A stretch of DNA of 64,000 bases from NCBI GenBank assembly GCA_900470155.1, contig UBZT01000009.1, positions 827,524-891,523 on the forward strand, given 5' to 3'. Within the stretch, counting starts at the first letter, position 1. Every line of letters starts with the position of its first letter. This stretch comes from Hyphomicrobiales bacterium (GTDB lineage: Bacteria; Pseudomonadota; Alphaproteobacteria; Rhizobiales; Rhizobiaceae). A program made the translations under genes and the position numbers. Positions 16,264 to 27,259 of the stretch are shown here, one piece after another. The notes beneath the pieces are model-generated. The model did no database searches. It worked only from the letters and a program-made list of their open reading frames with translations, and had not been told where the DNA came from.

Positions 16264-17484
16264 TTACGAGACCGATTTCAGCATCTTGCCTTCCGGATCG
16301 CGATTGAGGGTCCTGGCAATGTCCTTGGTCCAGGCAGAGACGGCCGGAACCCTTGACCGATCGACACGATAGGCGAACTTCTTCGCCACGTCGACAATCT
16401 CCGACAACAGACCGTTTTCAAGTGTCGTCGGTGAAAGTCCAAGGCCGAGAAACTTTTCGTTGCGCACGATCAGATCGTTTTCCGGCGCCTCCTTGCGCGG
16501 GTTGGGCAGCCATGCGATCACAGCGCCGGTCATGCGCGCAATCATCTCCGCCAGATCACGGACACGATGGGTTTCGGTCATCTGGTTGAATATCTCGACC
16601 CGCGCCCCGCGCGATGGCGGATTGTTGATCGCGATCTCGATACAGCGGACCGAATCCTGGATATGGATGAAGGCACGCGTCTGGCCGCCTGTGCCATGCA
16701 CCGTCAGCGGATAGTCGATCGCCGCCTGGATCAGGAAGCGGTTGAGCACTGTGCCGTAATCGCCATCATAGTCGAACCGGTTGACCAGCTGCGGATGCAA
16801 CCTCGTCTGCACCGTATGCGTACCCCAGACGATCCCTTGGTGCAGGTCGGTAACGCGCAGTCCGTCGTTCTTCGCATAGAACTGGAACAACAGCTGGTCG
16901 AGGCACTTGGTCATGTGATAGATCGAGCCGGGATTGGCCGGATAAAGAATTTCCTGGCTGGCGGTATTGCCATCGACCGTCTCGATGCCGACCGGCAGAT
17001 AGCCTTCGGGAATGGCAGCGCCCACCGTCGAATAGCCATAGACGCCCATGGTGCCGAGATGCACCAGATGGGCATCCAGCCCGATCTCCACCAGCGCGTT
17101 CAATAGATTATGCGTCGCCGACACATTGTTGTTGACGGTGTAGTTCTTGTGCCGGTCGCTCTTCATCGAATAGGGCGCGGCGCGCTGCTCGGCGAAATGA
17201 ATGATCGCATCCGGACGGTGCTCGGCAAGCCAGGCTTTCAGGAGATCGTAGTCGCGGGCCAGATCGATCAGGTTGAAATGGATGCGGCGACCTGTTTCGG
17301 CGTGCCAGATGCGGGTGCGCTCCTGAATACTGTCCATCGGCGTCAGCGACTGGACGCCGAGTTCGGTATCGATCCAGCGGCGCGACAGGTTGTCGAGGAT
17401 ATGGACATCGTGCCCAGCATCGGACAAATGAAGCGCTGTGGGCCAACCGACGAACCCGTCTCCGCCCATGACTGCGATTTTCAT
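16264..17484 (-). CDS. sqdB: UDP-sulfoquinovose synthase
   Basis: A 406-aa SDR enzyme that makes UDP-sulfoquinovose from UDP-glucose and sulfite, the committed step to the plant-type sulfolipid SQDG. Visible features: GGDGFVG nucleotide loop (8-14), the SQD1/SqdB signature FAEQRAAPYSM, catalytic threonine in LGTMGVYGYS, YHMTK (YxxxK), and FNQMTETHRVRDLA near the C-terminus. Length and motifs closely match plant SQD1 and bacterial SqdB. It is first in the sqdBDC operon, and AAGGAGATC precedes the start. Divergent from ybgC. Confidence 0.93.
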   Translation of the reverse strand: MKIAVMGGDGFVGWPTALHLSDAGHDVHILDNLSRRWIDTELGVQSLTPMDSIQERTRIWHAETGRRIHFNLIDLARDYDLLKAWLAEHRPDAIIHFAEQRAAPYSMKSDRHKNYTVNNNVSATHNLLNALVEIGLDAHLVHLGTMGVYGYSTVGAAIPEGYLPVGIETVDGNTASQEILYPANPGSIYHMTKCLDQLLFQFYAKNDGLRVTDLHQGIVWGTHTVQTRLHPQLVNRFDYDGDYGTVLNRFLIQAAIDYPLTVHGTGGQTRAFIHIQDSVRCIEIAINNPPSRGARVEIFNQMTETHRVRDLAEMIARMTGAVIAWLPNPRKEAPENDLIVRNEKFLGLGLSPTTLENGLLSEIVDVAKKFAYRVDRSRVPAVSAWTKDIARTLNRDPEGKMLKSVS

Positions 17485-17606
17485 GATGGATCTCCTTCAA
17501 GGTATAGCCCCGCTCCTTGATAGGGCTCCATTGTGACAGCACTACAATGAGCGGAAGCTATCCCTGTTCCATCCAGCCGGGAATTTTTGAGTTGAGGAGT
17601 AAGCCC

Positions 17607-18071
17607 ATGGCGGTACAAGCAATTTCACTCAGCGGAGAACTGAGCGACGACGGTCATCGACTGACCCAGCGCGTGTATTACGAAGACACCGACTTTTCAG
17701 GTCTCGTCTATCATGGTCGCTATCTTCACTTCCTCGAGCGCGGCCGCACCGATTACCTGCGTTGTCTCGGTGTCGAGCAGAGCGCCTTGATCGGCATGGA
17801 TGAGGAAGGCCTCGTCTTCGTCGTTCACCGCATGGAGATCGATTTCAAGGCGCCCGCCCGCATGGACGATATCTTGACGATCACCACACGCACCATCAAG
17901 GCCGGCGGCGCGAAGATGATACTCGAGCAGGAAATTCACCGGGAGGAAAAACTCCTGATTGCGGCCAAGGTTGTGATTGCCGTCGTCAACCGCAGCGGAA
18001 GGCCGCGTCGATTGCCGGACGATCTGGCTCGCCAGTTCGTGGGCGCGCCCCCGACTCACCCCGGAAAGTAA
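17607..18071 (+). CDS. ybgC: Tol-Pal-associated acyl-CoA thioesterase YbgC
   Basis: A 154-aa hotdog-fold thioesterase. The catalytic region YYEDTDFSGLVYHGRYLHFLERGR matches the YbgC/4-hydroxybenzoyl-CoA thioesterase signature with the Asp nucleophile/base. It hydrolyses short or long acyl-CoA/ACP thioesters and is encoded with tol-pal in many Gram-negatives, probably linked to phospholipid metabolism at the inner membrane. Start at 17607 follows GAGGAG with 7-nt spacing. It is separated from tolQ by about 210 bp. Confidence 0.93.
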   Translation: MAVQAISLSGELSDDGHRLTQRVYYEDTDFSGLVYHGRYLHFLERGRTDYLRCLGVEQSALIGMDEEGLVFVVHRMEIDFKAPARMDDILTITTRTIKAGGAKMILEQEIHREEKLLIAAKVVIAVVNRSGRPRRLPDDLARQFVGAPPTHPGK

Positions 18072-18234
18072 CGCCTTCTTAACCATAATGATGTCTTACT
18101 CTGGCACAGGAAATTTGTGCAACGCACGCCTTCCTTTGACCAAATTTCGCGCCCAGAAGGCAATCTGGGAGCTTGAAGCGGGTAAGGCGTTCAGCGATGG
18201 CGACCGCAAACTTCCACTAGCACGGCTTTTTCAC

Positions 18235-18255
18235 CGCCCGGTCAACCGCCGGGCG
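18235..18255 (+). promoter_or_regulatory. Hairpin in the tolQ leader
   Basis: Perfect arms CGCCCGG and CCGGGCG around a 7-nt loop, ending 25 nt before the tolQ ATG. It could affect translation or mRNA stability. The rest of the 209-bp gap holds no clear promoter, and a TTAACC at 18079 is only half of a CtrA-type site. Confidence 0.35.
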
Positions 18256-18280
18256 TTTGGATTTCGGGGATTTGAAGGCG

Positions 18281-19000
18281 ATGGAACAAGTTGGAATGGC
18301 AGCGGCAGCCCATGACGTGAGCATCTGGGCTCTGTTCATGCAGGCGGGTCTTATCGTCAAGCTGGTCATGCTCGGCCTGATCGCGGCTTCGGTCTGGACC
18401 TGGGCAATCGTCATTGACAAATATCTGAGCTATGCCCGCGCCCGTCGCCAGTTCGACCAGTTCGAACAGGTTTTCTGGTCCGGCCAGTCGCTGGAAGAAC
18501 TCTACCGCACGCTTGCCGAACGCAACAACACCGGCCTTGCGGCCATGTTCGTCGCCGCAATGCGCGAGTGGAAGAAGAGTTTCGAGCGCGGCGCCCGTTC
18601 GCCGATCGGCCTGCAGATGCGTATCGACCGCGCCATGGACGTGACCATGGCCCGCGAGAGCGAAACGCTCGAAGGCCGTCTCTCTTCGCTCGCCACCATT
18701 GGTTCCGCCGCGCCCTTCATCGGTCTTTTCGGCACCGTTATCGGCATCATGACGTCGTTCCAGGCAATCGCCGGCTCAAAGAACACCAGCCTTGCCGTGG
18801 TTGCACCCGGTATCGCCGAGGCGCTGCTGGCCACCGCCATCGGCCTTGTCGCCGCTATCCCGGCGGTCATCGCCTACAACAAATTCTCCGGAGAATCCGG
18901 CAAGCTGACCGCCCGCATGGAAGGTTTTGCCGACGAGTTCTCCGCCATCCTTTCGCGCCAGATCGACGAAAAGCTGCAGCCTCGCCAGGCCGCACAGTAA
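18281..19000 (+). CDS. tolQ: Tol-Pal system proton channel subunit TolQ
   Basis: A 239-aa MotA/TolQ/ExbB-family inner-membrane protein forming the proton channel that powers outer-membrane constriction at division. Three transmembrane helices: about 19-41 (AGLIVKLVMLGLIAASVWTW), about 138-160 and about 171-193 (VAPGIAEALLATAIGLVAAIPA). The family signature GSAAPFIGLFGTVIGIM is present. ATG at 18281 preferred; an in-frame TTG at 18257 gives 8 extra residues and is less likely. tolR follows after 24 bp. Confidence 0.95.
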   Translation: MEQVGMAAAAHDVSIWALFMQAGLIVKLVMLGLIAASVWTWAIVIDKYLSYARARRQFDQFEQVFWSGQSLEELYRTLAERNNTGLAAMFVAAMREWKKSFERGARSPIGLQMRIDRAMDVTMARESETLEGRLSSLATIGSAAPFIGLFGTVIGIMTSFQAIAGSKNTSLAVVAPGIAEALLATAIGLVAAIPAVIAYNKFSGESGKLTARMEGFADEFSAILSRQIDEKLQPRQAAQ

Positions 19001-19024
19001 GATATCGACGAACGGAGACGCATC

Positions 19025-19477
19025 ATGGGTATGTCAGTCGGATCAGGAGGTGGCGGCGGTGGCCGTCGCGGACGCCGCGGCAACAAGCGCGCACTGGTCA
19101 GCGAGATCAACGTGACGCCGATGGTCGACGTCATGCTCGTGCTGTTGATCATCTTCATGGTTGCCGCCCCGATGATGACCGTCGGCGTGCCGATCGACCT
19201 GCCGCAAACCCAGGCGCAGGCCATGAACACCGACACCCAGCCGATCACCGTTTCGGTCAATGGCAAGGGCGAAATCTACCTGCAGGAAACGGTGATCCCG
19301 ATCGAGGAAGTCGTGCCGAAGCTCGAGGCGATTGCCAAGACCGGCTACAAGGAACGTATTTTCGTGCGCGCAGACACGACTGCCGCCTACGGAACCGTCA
19401 TGCAGGTTATGGCGCGCATTTCGACCGCCGGCTTCACCAATATCGGTCTTGTGACCTTGCAGGAACAGCAGAACTGA
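19025..19477 (+). CDS. tolR: Tol-Pal system protein TolR
   Basis: A 150-aa ExbD/TolR-type protein with a Gly/Arg-rich cytoplasmic N-terminus, one TM helix about 35-57 carrying the proton-path Asp (INVTPMVDVMLVLLIIFMVA) and a periplasmic domain. It pairs with TolQ to couple the proton gradient to TolA. GGAG precedes the ATG. tolA starts 9 bp after its stop. Confidence 0.95.
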   Translation: MGMSVGSGGGGGGRRGRRGNKRALVSEINVTPMVDVMLVLLIIFMVAAPMMTVGVPIDLPQTQAQAMNTDTQPITVSVNGKGEIYLQETVIPIEEVVPKLEAIAKTGYKERIFVRADTTAAYGTVMQVMARISTAGFTNIGLVTLQEQQN

Positions 19478-19486
19478 TCGGACGTC

Positions 19487-20521
19487 ATGAAGGGCAGCCT
19501 CTTCACATCCACGTTTCTGCACGGACTGGCGCTCGCCGCAGCGCTGGTGACCCTTGGCTCGCCCGAAAAACTCGAGGTGATGAACATGGAGTCGCTCCCG
19601 GTCGACATCGTTCCGATCGAGGAGTTCACCCAGATCCAGCAGGGTGACAAGAAAGCGCCGCTCGCCGAGAAATCGGCACCGGTGCCGACCAAGAAGCCGC
19701 CGATCGCCGAACCGGCTGAAAATCTCGGCGACAATCAGGTCGACCTGAAGTCGCCGCCGACACCGTCGCAGCGTCCGGTCGAACAGGAAGTGGCCGCCGC
19801 GCCTGAAAAGGTCGTGACCCCTGCCCCCGTTGAGGACACCAAGCCCAACGAGGTCAAGGAGGTCGTCAAGGAAGAAACCGCCCCGCCGCCACAGCCGGAA
19901 GAAAAGCCGGCCGAACAGGCACCGCCGGAGGAAGCCAAGGCCGAAGAGATACCCTTGCCCGAACAGGCGCCGGTCCCACCGTCCCGGCCCAAGGTTGAAA
20001 CGGCCAAGCCGGTCGAAAAGAAGCCGCCGCCGAAGACCGAGGCCAAGAAGGACACAAAGGCCCAGGAAACGGCCAAATCGAAGCCGCAGATGGAAAGCGA
20101 CTTCAATGCCGACGAAGTGGCAGCGCTTCTCAACAAGACGGATGCCGCAGGCGGCGGCGCCAAGCGCTCGACCGAACAGGCAGCGCTCGGCGGCAAGACC
20201 AATACCGGCGGCTCGACGCTCAGCCAGAGCGAGATGGATGCCCTGCGTGGCGCAATCCAGAACAACTGGCTGATCACGCCCGGCATGGCCGATGCCCAGG
20301 ATGTCCGTATCCAGGTAAGATTCCAGCTGGACCAGGACGGCAACCTGGTCGGCAATCCGGAAGCCACGGCGACCGGCGGTTCCGAAACAGCCCAACGCGT
20401 TCTGATGAGCGGCGCCGTTCGCGCCGTGCGCAAGTCCGCCCCCTTCACCAATCTGCCCAGGGACAAATTTGACGCCTGGTCCGAAGTCATCGTCAATTTC
20501 GACCCCAGCGAACTGATGTAA
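19487..20521 (+). CDS. tolA: Cell envelope integrity protein TolA
   Basis: A 344-aa protein anchored by an N-terminal helix (residues about 5-25), then a long Pro/Glu/Lys-rich low-complexity region (about 60-205) predicted to span the periplasm, and a C-terminal TonB-like domain (from SEMDALRGAIQNNW to VIVNFDPSELM) that should contact Pal and TolB. Position between tolR and tolB supports the call. The middle region is Pro-rich rather than the Ala/Lys/Glu helix of enteric TolA, as is usual in alphaproteobacteria. Confidence 0.92.
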   Translation: MKGSLFTSTFLHGLALAAALVTLGSPEKLEVMNMESLPVDIVPIEEFTQIQQGDKKAPLAEKSAPVPTKKPPIAEPAENLGDNQVDLKSPPTPSQRPVEQEVAAAPEKVVTPAPVEDTKPNEVKEVVKEETAPPPQPEEKPAEQAPPEEAKAEEIPLPEQAPVPPSRPKVETAKPVEKKPPPKTEAKKDTKAQETAKSKPQMESDFNADEVAALLNKTDAAGGGAKRSTEQAALGGKTNTGGSTLSQSEMDALRGAIQNNWLITPGMADAQDVRIQVRFQLDQDGNLVGNPEATATGGSETAQRVLMSGAVRAVRKSAPFTNLPRDKFDAWSEVIVNFDPSELM

Positions 20522-20542
20522 GAGCTGAAAGGCTTGGATAGA

Positions 20543-21850
20543 ATGAAAAAATTCCACCTCCTCCGTCTTCTGATGGTTGTCGCCAGCATGGCAGGCACCA
20601 TCGCCGCCCCGGCAAACGCCGCCGTCGAAATCAACATCAATCGCGGCAATGTCTCGCCGCTGCCGATCGCGATCACCGATTTCGTCTCCACCGATGGCAT
20701 CGGCGCCAAGATTGCAGCGGTGGTCGAAGCCGACCTGAAGCGCTCCGGTCTGTTCGCCCCGGTCAGCCGCGCCGCCTTCATCGAGAAGATCTCCAATCCC
20801 GACCAGCCGCCGCGCTTCGAGGATTGGAAGGTCGTCAATGCCGAGGCGCTCGTCGTCGGCCGGATCAGCAAGGAGGCCGATGGCCGCCTGCGCGCCGAAT
20901 TCCGACTGTGGGATACGTTTGCCGGCCAGCAGATGACCGGTCAGCAGTTTTTCACCCAGCCGGAAAACTGGCGCCGTGTCGCCCATATCATCGCCGATGC
21001 GATCTATGAGCGCATCACCGGTGAAAAGGGCTACTTCGATACCCGCGTCGTGTTCGTCTCCGAAAGCGGCCCGAAGACCGACCGCAAGCGCCAGCTGGCG
21101 ATCATGGACCAGGACGGCGAAAACGTCCGGATGCTGACCGGCTCCAAGGATATCGTCCTGACGCCGCGCTTCTCGCCGAGCCGCCAGGAAGTGACCTACA
21201 TGTCGTTCGAGGGCGACCAGCCGCGCGTCTACCTGCTCCAGTTGGAGACAGGCCAGCGCGAAGTGGTCGGCAACTTCCCCGGCATGACGTTTTCGCCCCG
21301 CTTCTCGCCGGATGGCCAACGTGTCATCATGAGCCTGCAGCAGGACGGCAATGCCAATATCTACACGATGGACCTGCGCTCGCGCACCACGACCCGCCTG
21401 ACCTCGACGGCCGCTATCGACACGTCGCCGTCCTATTCGCCCGATGGCGCCCGCATCGCCTTTGAAAGCGACCGTGGCGGCCGCCAGCAGCTCTATGTGA
21501 TGAATGCCGACGGCTCCGGCCAGCAGCGCATCTCGTTTGGCGATGGCTCCTATTCGACCCCGGTCTGGTCGCCGCGCGGAGATCTGATCGCCTTCACCAA
21601 GCAGTCGGGCGGCAAGTTTTCGATCGGCGTGATGAAGACGGACGGTTCCGGCGAGCGCATCCTCACCACCGGCTTCCACAACGAAGGCCCGACCTGGGCT
21701 CCGAATGGCCGCGTCCTGATGTTCTTCCGCCAGAACTCGGGTGCAGGCGGCCCGGCTCTCTATTCGATCGACCTGTCGGGCTACAACGAGCAGCAGGTCA
21801 AGACCCCGGCTTTCGGCTCCGACCCGGCCTGGTCGCCGCTCCTCGAATAG
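20543..21850 (+). CDS. tolB: Tol-Pal system beta-propeller protein TolB
   Basis: A 435-aa periplasmic protein with a Sec signal peptide (cleaved after PANA, about residue 24), an N-terminal domain and a C-terminal six-bladed propeller made of repeated SPDGxRIxFxSDR-like WD40 units ([19 protein letters not shown] and others). It binds Pal and TolA. ATG at 20543 preferred over the in-frame TTG at 20534 because it begins a classical signal peptide. Confidence 0.96.
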   Translation: MKKFHLLRLLMVVASMAGTIAAPANAAVEININRGNVSPLPIAITDFVSTDGIGAKIAAVVEADLKRSGLFAPVSRAAFIEKISNPDQPPRFEDWKVVNAEALVVGRISKEADGRLRAEFRLWDTFAGQQMTGQQFFTQPENWRRVAHIIADAIYERITGEKGYFDTRVVFVSESGPKTDRKRQLAIMDQDGENVRMLTGSKDIVLTPRFSPSRQEVTYMSFEGDQPRVYLLQLETGQREVVGNFPGMTFSPRFSPDGQRVIMSLQQDGNANIYTMDLRSRTTTRLTSTAAIDTSPSYSPDGARIAFESDRGGRQQLYVMNADGSGQQRISFGDGSYSTPVWSPRGDLIAFTKQSGGKFSIGVMKTDGSGERILTTGFHNEGPTWAPNGRVLMFFRQNSGAGGPALYSIDLSGYNEQQVKTPAFGSDPAWSPLLE

Positions 21851-21873
21851 GGCGCATTTGCGCCTCCTTCCTG

Positions 21874-21904
21874 CCGTAAAGCGCTGCAATCCGGCGCTTT
21901 ACGG
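21874..21904. terminator. Strong hairpin between tolB and pal
   Basis: Perfect 11-bp arms CCGTAAAGCGC and GCGCTTTACGG with a 9-nt loop, preceded by a second small palindrome GGCGCATTTGCGCC at 21851-21864. No T-run follows, so it may attenuate transcription or protect the 3' end, uncoupling pal from tolB. Confidence 0.5.
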
Positions 21905-22003
21905 GCCAGATTAAACGGTTCGTTAACCATGATTGTTGGAAGCCGGTTAACCTAGATTGGTTATCGTCCGGCAACCCTAACAGAGAATTCAAGGAGACCG
22001 GCG

Positions 22004-22543
22004 ATGAGCCGCATTCATTCCCCGGCCAAGAGCCGCCTGCAGCAACTTGCAACCAACCCGGCCATCGTCGCTCTGGCGATGACCCTCGCTCTTGCAGGCT
22101 GCGCCAACAAGAAGAACCTGCCCAACAGCGCCGGCGATCTCGGCCTCGGTGCCAACGGCGCCGGTGCCTCGACCCCGGGCTCGACCCAGGACTTCACCGT
22201 CAATGTCGGCGATCGGATCTTCTTCGACACCGACTCGACCTCGGTCCGCGCCGATGCCCAGCAGACGCTGGACCGTCAGGCCCAGTGGCTGGCCAAGTAT
22301 CCGCAATACGCCATCACCATCGAAGGCCATGCCGACGAACGCGGCACCCGCGAATATAACCTGGCTCTCGGCGCACGCCGTGCCGCCTCGACCCGCGACT
22401 ATCTCGCGTCGCGCGGCATCCCGGCTCAGCGCATGAAGACCATCTCCTACGGCAAGGAACGTCCGGTCGCCGTTTGCGACGACATCTCCTGCTGGTCGCA
22501 GAACCGCCGCGCAGTTACCGTTCTCGGCGGCGCTGCCATGTAA
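22004..22543 (+). CDS. pal: Peptidoglycan-associated lipoprotein Pal
   Basis: A 179-aa outer-membrane lipoprotein. The lipobox LALAGC puts the lipidated cysteine at residue 33; the OmpA-like peptidoglycan-binding domain (from FFDTDSTSVRADAQQTL to the end) contains ITIEGHADERGTREYNLALGARRA. It ties the outer membrane to the wall and receives TolA-TolB. AAGGAG precedes the start. The N-terminal region before the lipobox is longer than in E. coli, which is normal for rhizobia. Confidence 0.96.
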   Translation: MSRIHSPAKSRLQQLATNPAIVALAMTLALAGCANKKNLPNSAGDLGLGANGAGASTPGSTQDFTVNVGDRIFFDTDSTSVRADAQQTLDRQAQWLAKYPQYAITIEGHADERGTREYNLALGARRAASTRDYLASRGIPAQRMKTISYGKERPVAVCDDISCWSQNRRAVTVLGGAAM

Positions 22544-22572
22544 TCGAGCCTGGGTGCTCCAACGACATTGTG

Positions 22573-22600
22573 AAGGCGGCCTCGGCCGCCTTTACTTTTC
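22573..22600 (+). terminator. Terminator after pal
   Basis: Arms AAGGCGGCC and GGCCGCCTT with a 2-nt apex (22573-22592), then TTACTTTTC, 30 nt after the pal stop. Confidence 0.8.
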
Positions 22601-22701
22601 TCCTTACTTTGGCCGAACTTGGTTGCTTTTTGCAGGCAATTGGAAAAATCTCCTGTGCGCGCCTGTTCGGCGCAACTCATCGCGAAAACAGGATAAGGAA
22701 C

Positions 22702-23688
22702 ATGAACAAACTTGTGATGGCCGCATTGCTTGCGACGGCCACGCTGACCGGGACCCAAGGAAGTGCAAGCGCCTTCCAACTGCCGGGCTTTTCGCTCGTC
22801 CAGCCCAAGGTGGCCAAGACTGCCGAACCCGAGGCACGCGTTCATCTTGCGCAGTCCAGCGATCCGTCGGTTCGCGTCCAGCAGCTTGAGGAAGAAATCC
22901 GCTCGCTCAACGGTCGCATCGAGGAGATGAGCTTCCAGCTTCTGCAGATGCAGGAAACCATCCGCAAGGCCCAGGAAGACAACGAGTTCCGCTTCCAGGA
23001 TCTCGAAAACGGCGGCACCAAGAAAAGCGGCTCGCTTGAGCGCCCTGTCGATGGCGGCAATGGAAGCGATTCCGTTGCCGAAATCATCACCCAGACCCCG
23101 GATGTCGGCGCTGCCGCCGACACTTCCGGCTCGGCCCAACCGGAACAGCAGCTCGGCTCGATCGACCTCGACACCAACGGCTTGCCGGTCGATACGACGA
23201 TCAATCCGGATGCCGTCGACAATTCCGCGTCCCTTCCGGGTGTCGATACCGCGACGGCGCCAGCCACCCAGCAGGCACCGGCCGTCAGCGAGACTGCCGC
23301 ATCGGGTTCCGAGAACGACATCTACCAGGTTGCCTATGCCCATGTGCTATCGGGTGACTATGGCTTGGCGGAAAACGAGTTCCGCGACTTCATTTCCAGC
23401 TACCCGAGCAGCAAGAAGATCGCCGACGCCAATTTCTGGCTGGGTGAAGCCCTTTACTCCCAGGGCAACTTCAACGAAGCCGCCAAGACATTTCTGAACG
23501 CCCATCAGACCTACAGCAGTTCGCCCAAGGCGCCTGAAATGCTGCTGAAGCTCGGCATGTCGCTGGCAGCGCTCGACAATACCGAAACGGCCTGCGCAAC
23601 CTTGCGCGAAGTGCCCAAGCGTTATCCGAAGGCGTCGCGCGCCGTCGTCTCCAAGGTCGCAAGCGAGCAGAAGCGCCTGAGCTGCTGA
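22702..23688 (+). CDS. cpoB: Tol-Pal-associated cell division coordinator CpoB (YbgF)
   Basis: A 328-aa periplasmic protein with signal peptide (cleaved near SASA, about residue 22), an N-terminal coiled coil (VRVQQLEEEIRSLNGRIEEMS), a Ser/Thr/Asp-rich linker and C-terminal TPR repeats (YQVAYAHVLSGDYGLAENEFRDFI, SKKIADANFWLGEALYSQGNFNEAAKTF). In E. coli CpoB links the Tol machine to septal wall synthesis. GGATAAGGAAC precedes the start at 22702. It is 158 bp after pal, beyond a terminator. Confidence 0.92.
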   Translation: MNKLVMAALLATATLTGTQGSASAFQLPGFSLVQPKVAKTAEPEARVHLAQSSDPSVRVQQLEEEIRSLNGRIEEMSFQLLQMQETIRKAQEDNEFRFQDLENGGTKKSGSLERPVDGGNGSDSVAEIITQTPDVGAAADTSGSAQPEQQLGSIDLDTNGLPVDTTINPDAVDNSASLPGVDTATAPATQQAPAVSETAASGSENDIYQVAYAHVLSGDYGLAENEFRDFISSYPSSKKIADANFWLGEALYSQGNFNEAAKTFLNAHQTYSSSPKAPEMLLKLGMSLAALDNTETACATLREVPKRYPKASRAVVSKVASEQKRLSC

Positions 23689-23713
23689 TGTCTGCCCAGC
23701 CCGGACGACCGCC

Positions 23714-24997
23714 GTGCTGACCGACCACTCTCCCGATGAGGCCGCCAAGCGCTTCCTCGCCTCCCTTTCCAAACCTTCACACCTGTTGATCGCGCTTTCC
23801 GGCGGCAGCGATTCGACCGGACTGCTGATCGCCCTCAAGCGCGCGATCGCCCTGCACGGTTTTGCCCATACGCTGTCCGCCGCCACCATCGACCATGCTC
23901 TACGCCAGGCCTCGGTCCGAGAAGCAGCATGGGCTGCCGACCTCTGTGCCAGGCTGGGCATCGTCCATCAGACCCGACTCTGGACCGGCGAAAAGCCCAA
24001 GACCGGCATTCTCGCCGCAGCCCGCGAGGCACGTTACGCATTGCTTGCCGACGCCGCGCGGGATCTGGGCGCCGACGCCATCGTCACCGGTCACACGCGC
24101 GACGACCAGATCGAGACGGTTGCGATGCGCGCAACACGCGCCGCCGACGAAAACCTCGGGGCCGCCGGCATGGCGCCCGCCACCCTTTTCAACCGGCGCA
24201 TCTGGATCCTGCGTCCCTTCCTTGAAACATGGCGGGCACAGATCCGCGACAGCCTGCGTCACGGCGACCAGCCTTGGATCGATGATCCGAGCAATGAAGA
24301 CCGGAGCTATGAACGCGTGCGCGTTCGCCAGGACATCCCCGCCATCGAATTTAGCCCCGAGGCAGGACTGCGGCGAAAGGCATTGTCGCAGGATACAGCC
24401 TGCTGGCTTGACAGGCATGCAACGCTGGTTGCCGGTGCCGTCATCAAGCTCCAACCCGCCGCCCTCACCGCGCCAGCAGACATCCTCCGCCACGGCATGG
24501 CATCACTTGCCGCAGTCCTCGGCGGAAAACCGCACCGTCCGGCGGCAAAGGCGACGGACAGACTGATGCAACTGCTTGCCATGCAAGCCGGCGGATCCCT
24601 GACCCTATCGGGATGTCTCGTGATCAAGCGCCGGGATGGCATCTACATGCTGCGCGAGAACCGCGGTCTTTTGCCGCTCCCCCTCCCCCCTGGTGCGACC
24701 ATTGTCTGGGACGGACGCTTCGAGATCCGCAACCACACGGCGCGCCTCTTGCGTGTCGAGCCGGCGGCCACATCACCGGTTTTGCTCGACCTTCCCGGCC
24801 TGGCAAGGACCGCCATGGCGGGAATTTTCCCGCAAATCCGCGAGGAAAGCGGGCAAATTGCCAAACCCGGCATCGATATCGAATCGCATCCCTACCTGCC
24901 GCTTTTCGATCGCTTCCTGCCAAGCTTCGACGTCGCGCTTTCCGATCGCATCGCCGCGATCCTCGGCCGCGACCCAACCTTGTCCTGCCCCATTTAA
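23714..24997 (+). CDS. tilS: tRNA(Ile)-lysidine synthase
   Basis: A 427-aa N-type ATP pyrophosphatase that converts C34 of the AUA-reading tRNA-Ile to lysidine, an essential decoding step. The PP-loop SGGSDS is at residues 29-34; TGHTRDDQIETVAMR and WIDDPSNEDRSYERVRVR are family signatures. Enteric proteins carry extra C-terminal domains; this C-terminal region is divergent. It begins 25 bp after cpoB. Confidence 0.94.
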   Translation: MLTDHSPDEAAKRFLASLSKPSHLLIALSGGSDSTGLLIALKRAIALHGFAHTLSAATIDHALRQASVREAAWAADLCARLGIVHQTRLWTGEKPKTGILAAAREARYALLADAARDLGADAIVTGHTRDDQIETVAMRATRAADENLGAAGMAPATLFNRRIWILRPFLETWRAQIRDSLRHGDQPWIDDPSNEDRSYERVRVRQDIPAIEFSPEAGLRRKALSQDTACWLDRHATLVAGAVIKLQPAALTAPADILRHGMASLAAVLGGKPHRPAAKATDRLMQLLAMQAGGSLTLSGCLVIKRRDGIYMLRENRGLLPLPLPPGATIVWDGRFEIRNHTARLLRVEPAATSPVLLDLPGLARTAMAGIFPQIREESGQIAKPGIDIESHPYLPLFDRFLPSFDVALSDRIAAILGRDPTLSCPI

Positions 24998-25036
24998 GAG
25001 TTATTGACGGAAAACGATGCACAGGTGCCACTTTGC

Positions 25037-25065
25037 CTTGGCAACGGCCCGGCGCAATCCTATGT
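25037..25065 (+). promoter_or_regulatory. Candidate sigma-70 promoter of ftsH
   Basis: CTTGGC (25037-25042), a 17-bp spacer and CTATGT (25060-25065), about 50 nt before the ftsH start. A small hairpin GCGGG...CCCGC follows at about 25079-25095 in the leader. Confidence 0.5.
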
Positions 25066-25117
25066 TAGCGGGTAAGATCGCGGGGTTCCTTCCCGCAAGA
25101 CATGTTCGGGGAGTTCA

Positions 25118-27049
<1,932 letters not shown>

Positions 27050-27072
27050 GTCCCGACCCGTTGAATGCATTG

Positions 27073-27103
27073 GAAAGGCCATCTCCGCGAGATGGCCTTT
27101 CTG
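27073..27103 (+). terminator. Terminator after ftsH
   Basis: Perfect 13-bp arms GAAAGGCCATCTC and GAGATGGCCTTTC with a CGC loop, 23 nt after the ftsH stop. Confidence 0.85.
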
Positions 27104-27259
27104 CTGTCTGGTAACGGGATGTAATCAATTTTTGCGCTAATTTATGTGTTCTTCGGCACGAACTATGGCATGAGCAGGCCACTCGCAGTCTTGACGAATC
27201 TCCCATAGCGTCGAGACCGCTGAACGGCGAGCAGCCAACCTGGATCTAGGGATAGACAT

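Noticed and set aside
17533-17539. PHO-box half site before sqdB
   Set aside because: Only one CTGTCAC half (minus strand) is present; the paired repeat is not recognisable.
18068-18084. CtrA-like site upstream of tolQ
   Set aside because: GTAA-N7-TTAACC has a mismatch in the first half, overlaps the ybgC stop codon and is far from a clear promoter.
19043-21889. 948-codon minus-strand frame opposite tolR, tolA and tolB
   Set aside because: It is an antisense shadow of well-supported tol genes, low in complexity and without start signals.
21911-21927. CtrA-like site upstream of pal
   Set aside because: The TTAA halves are separated by 8 rather than 7 bases.
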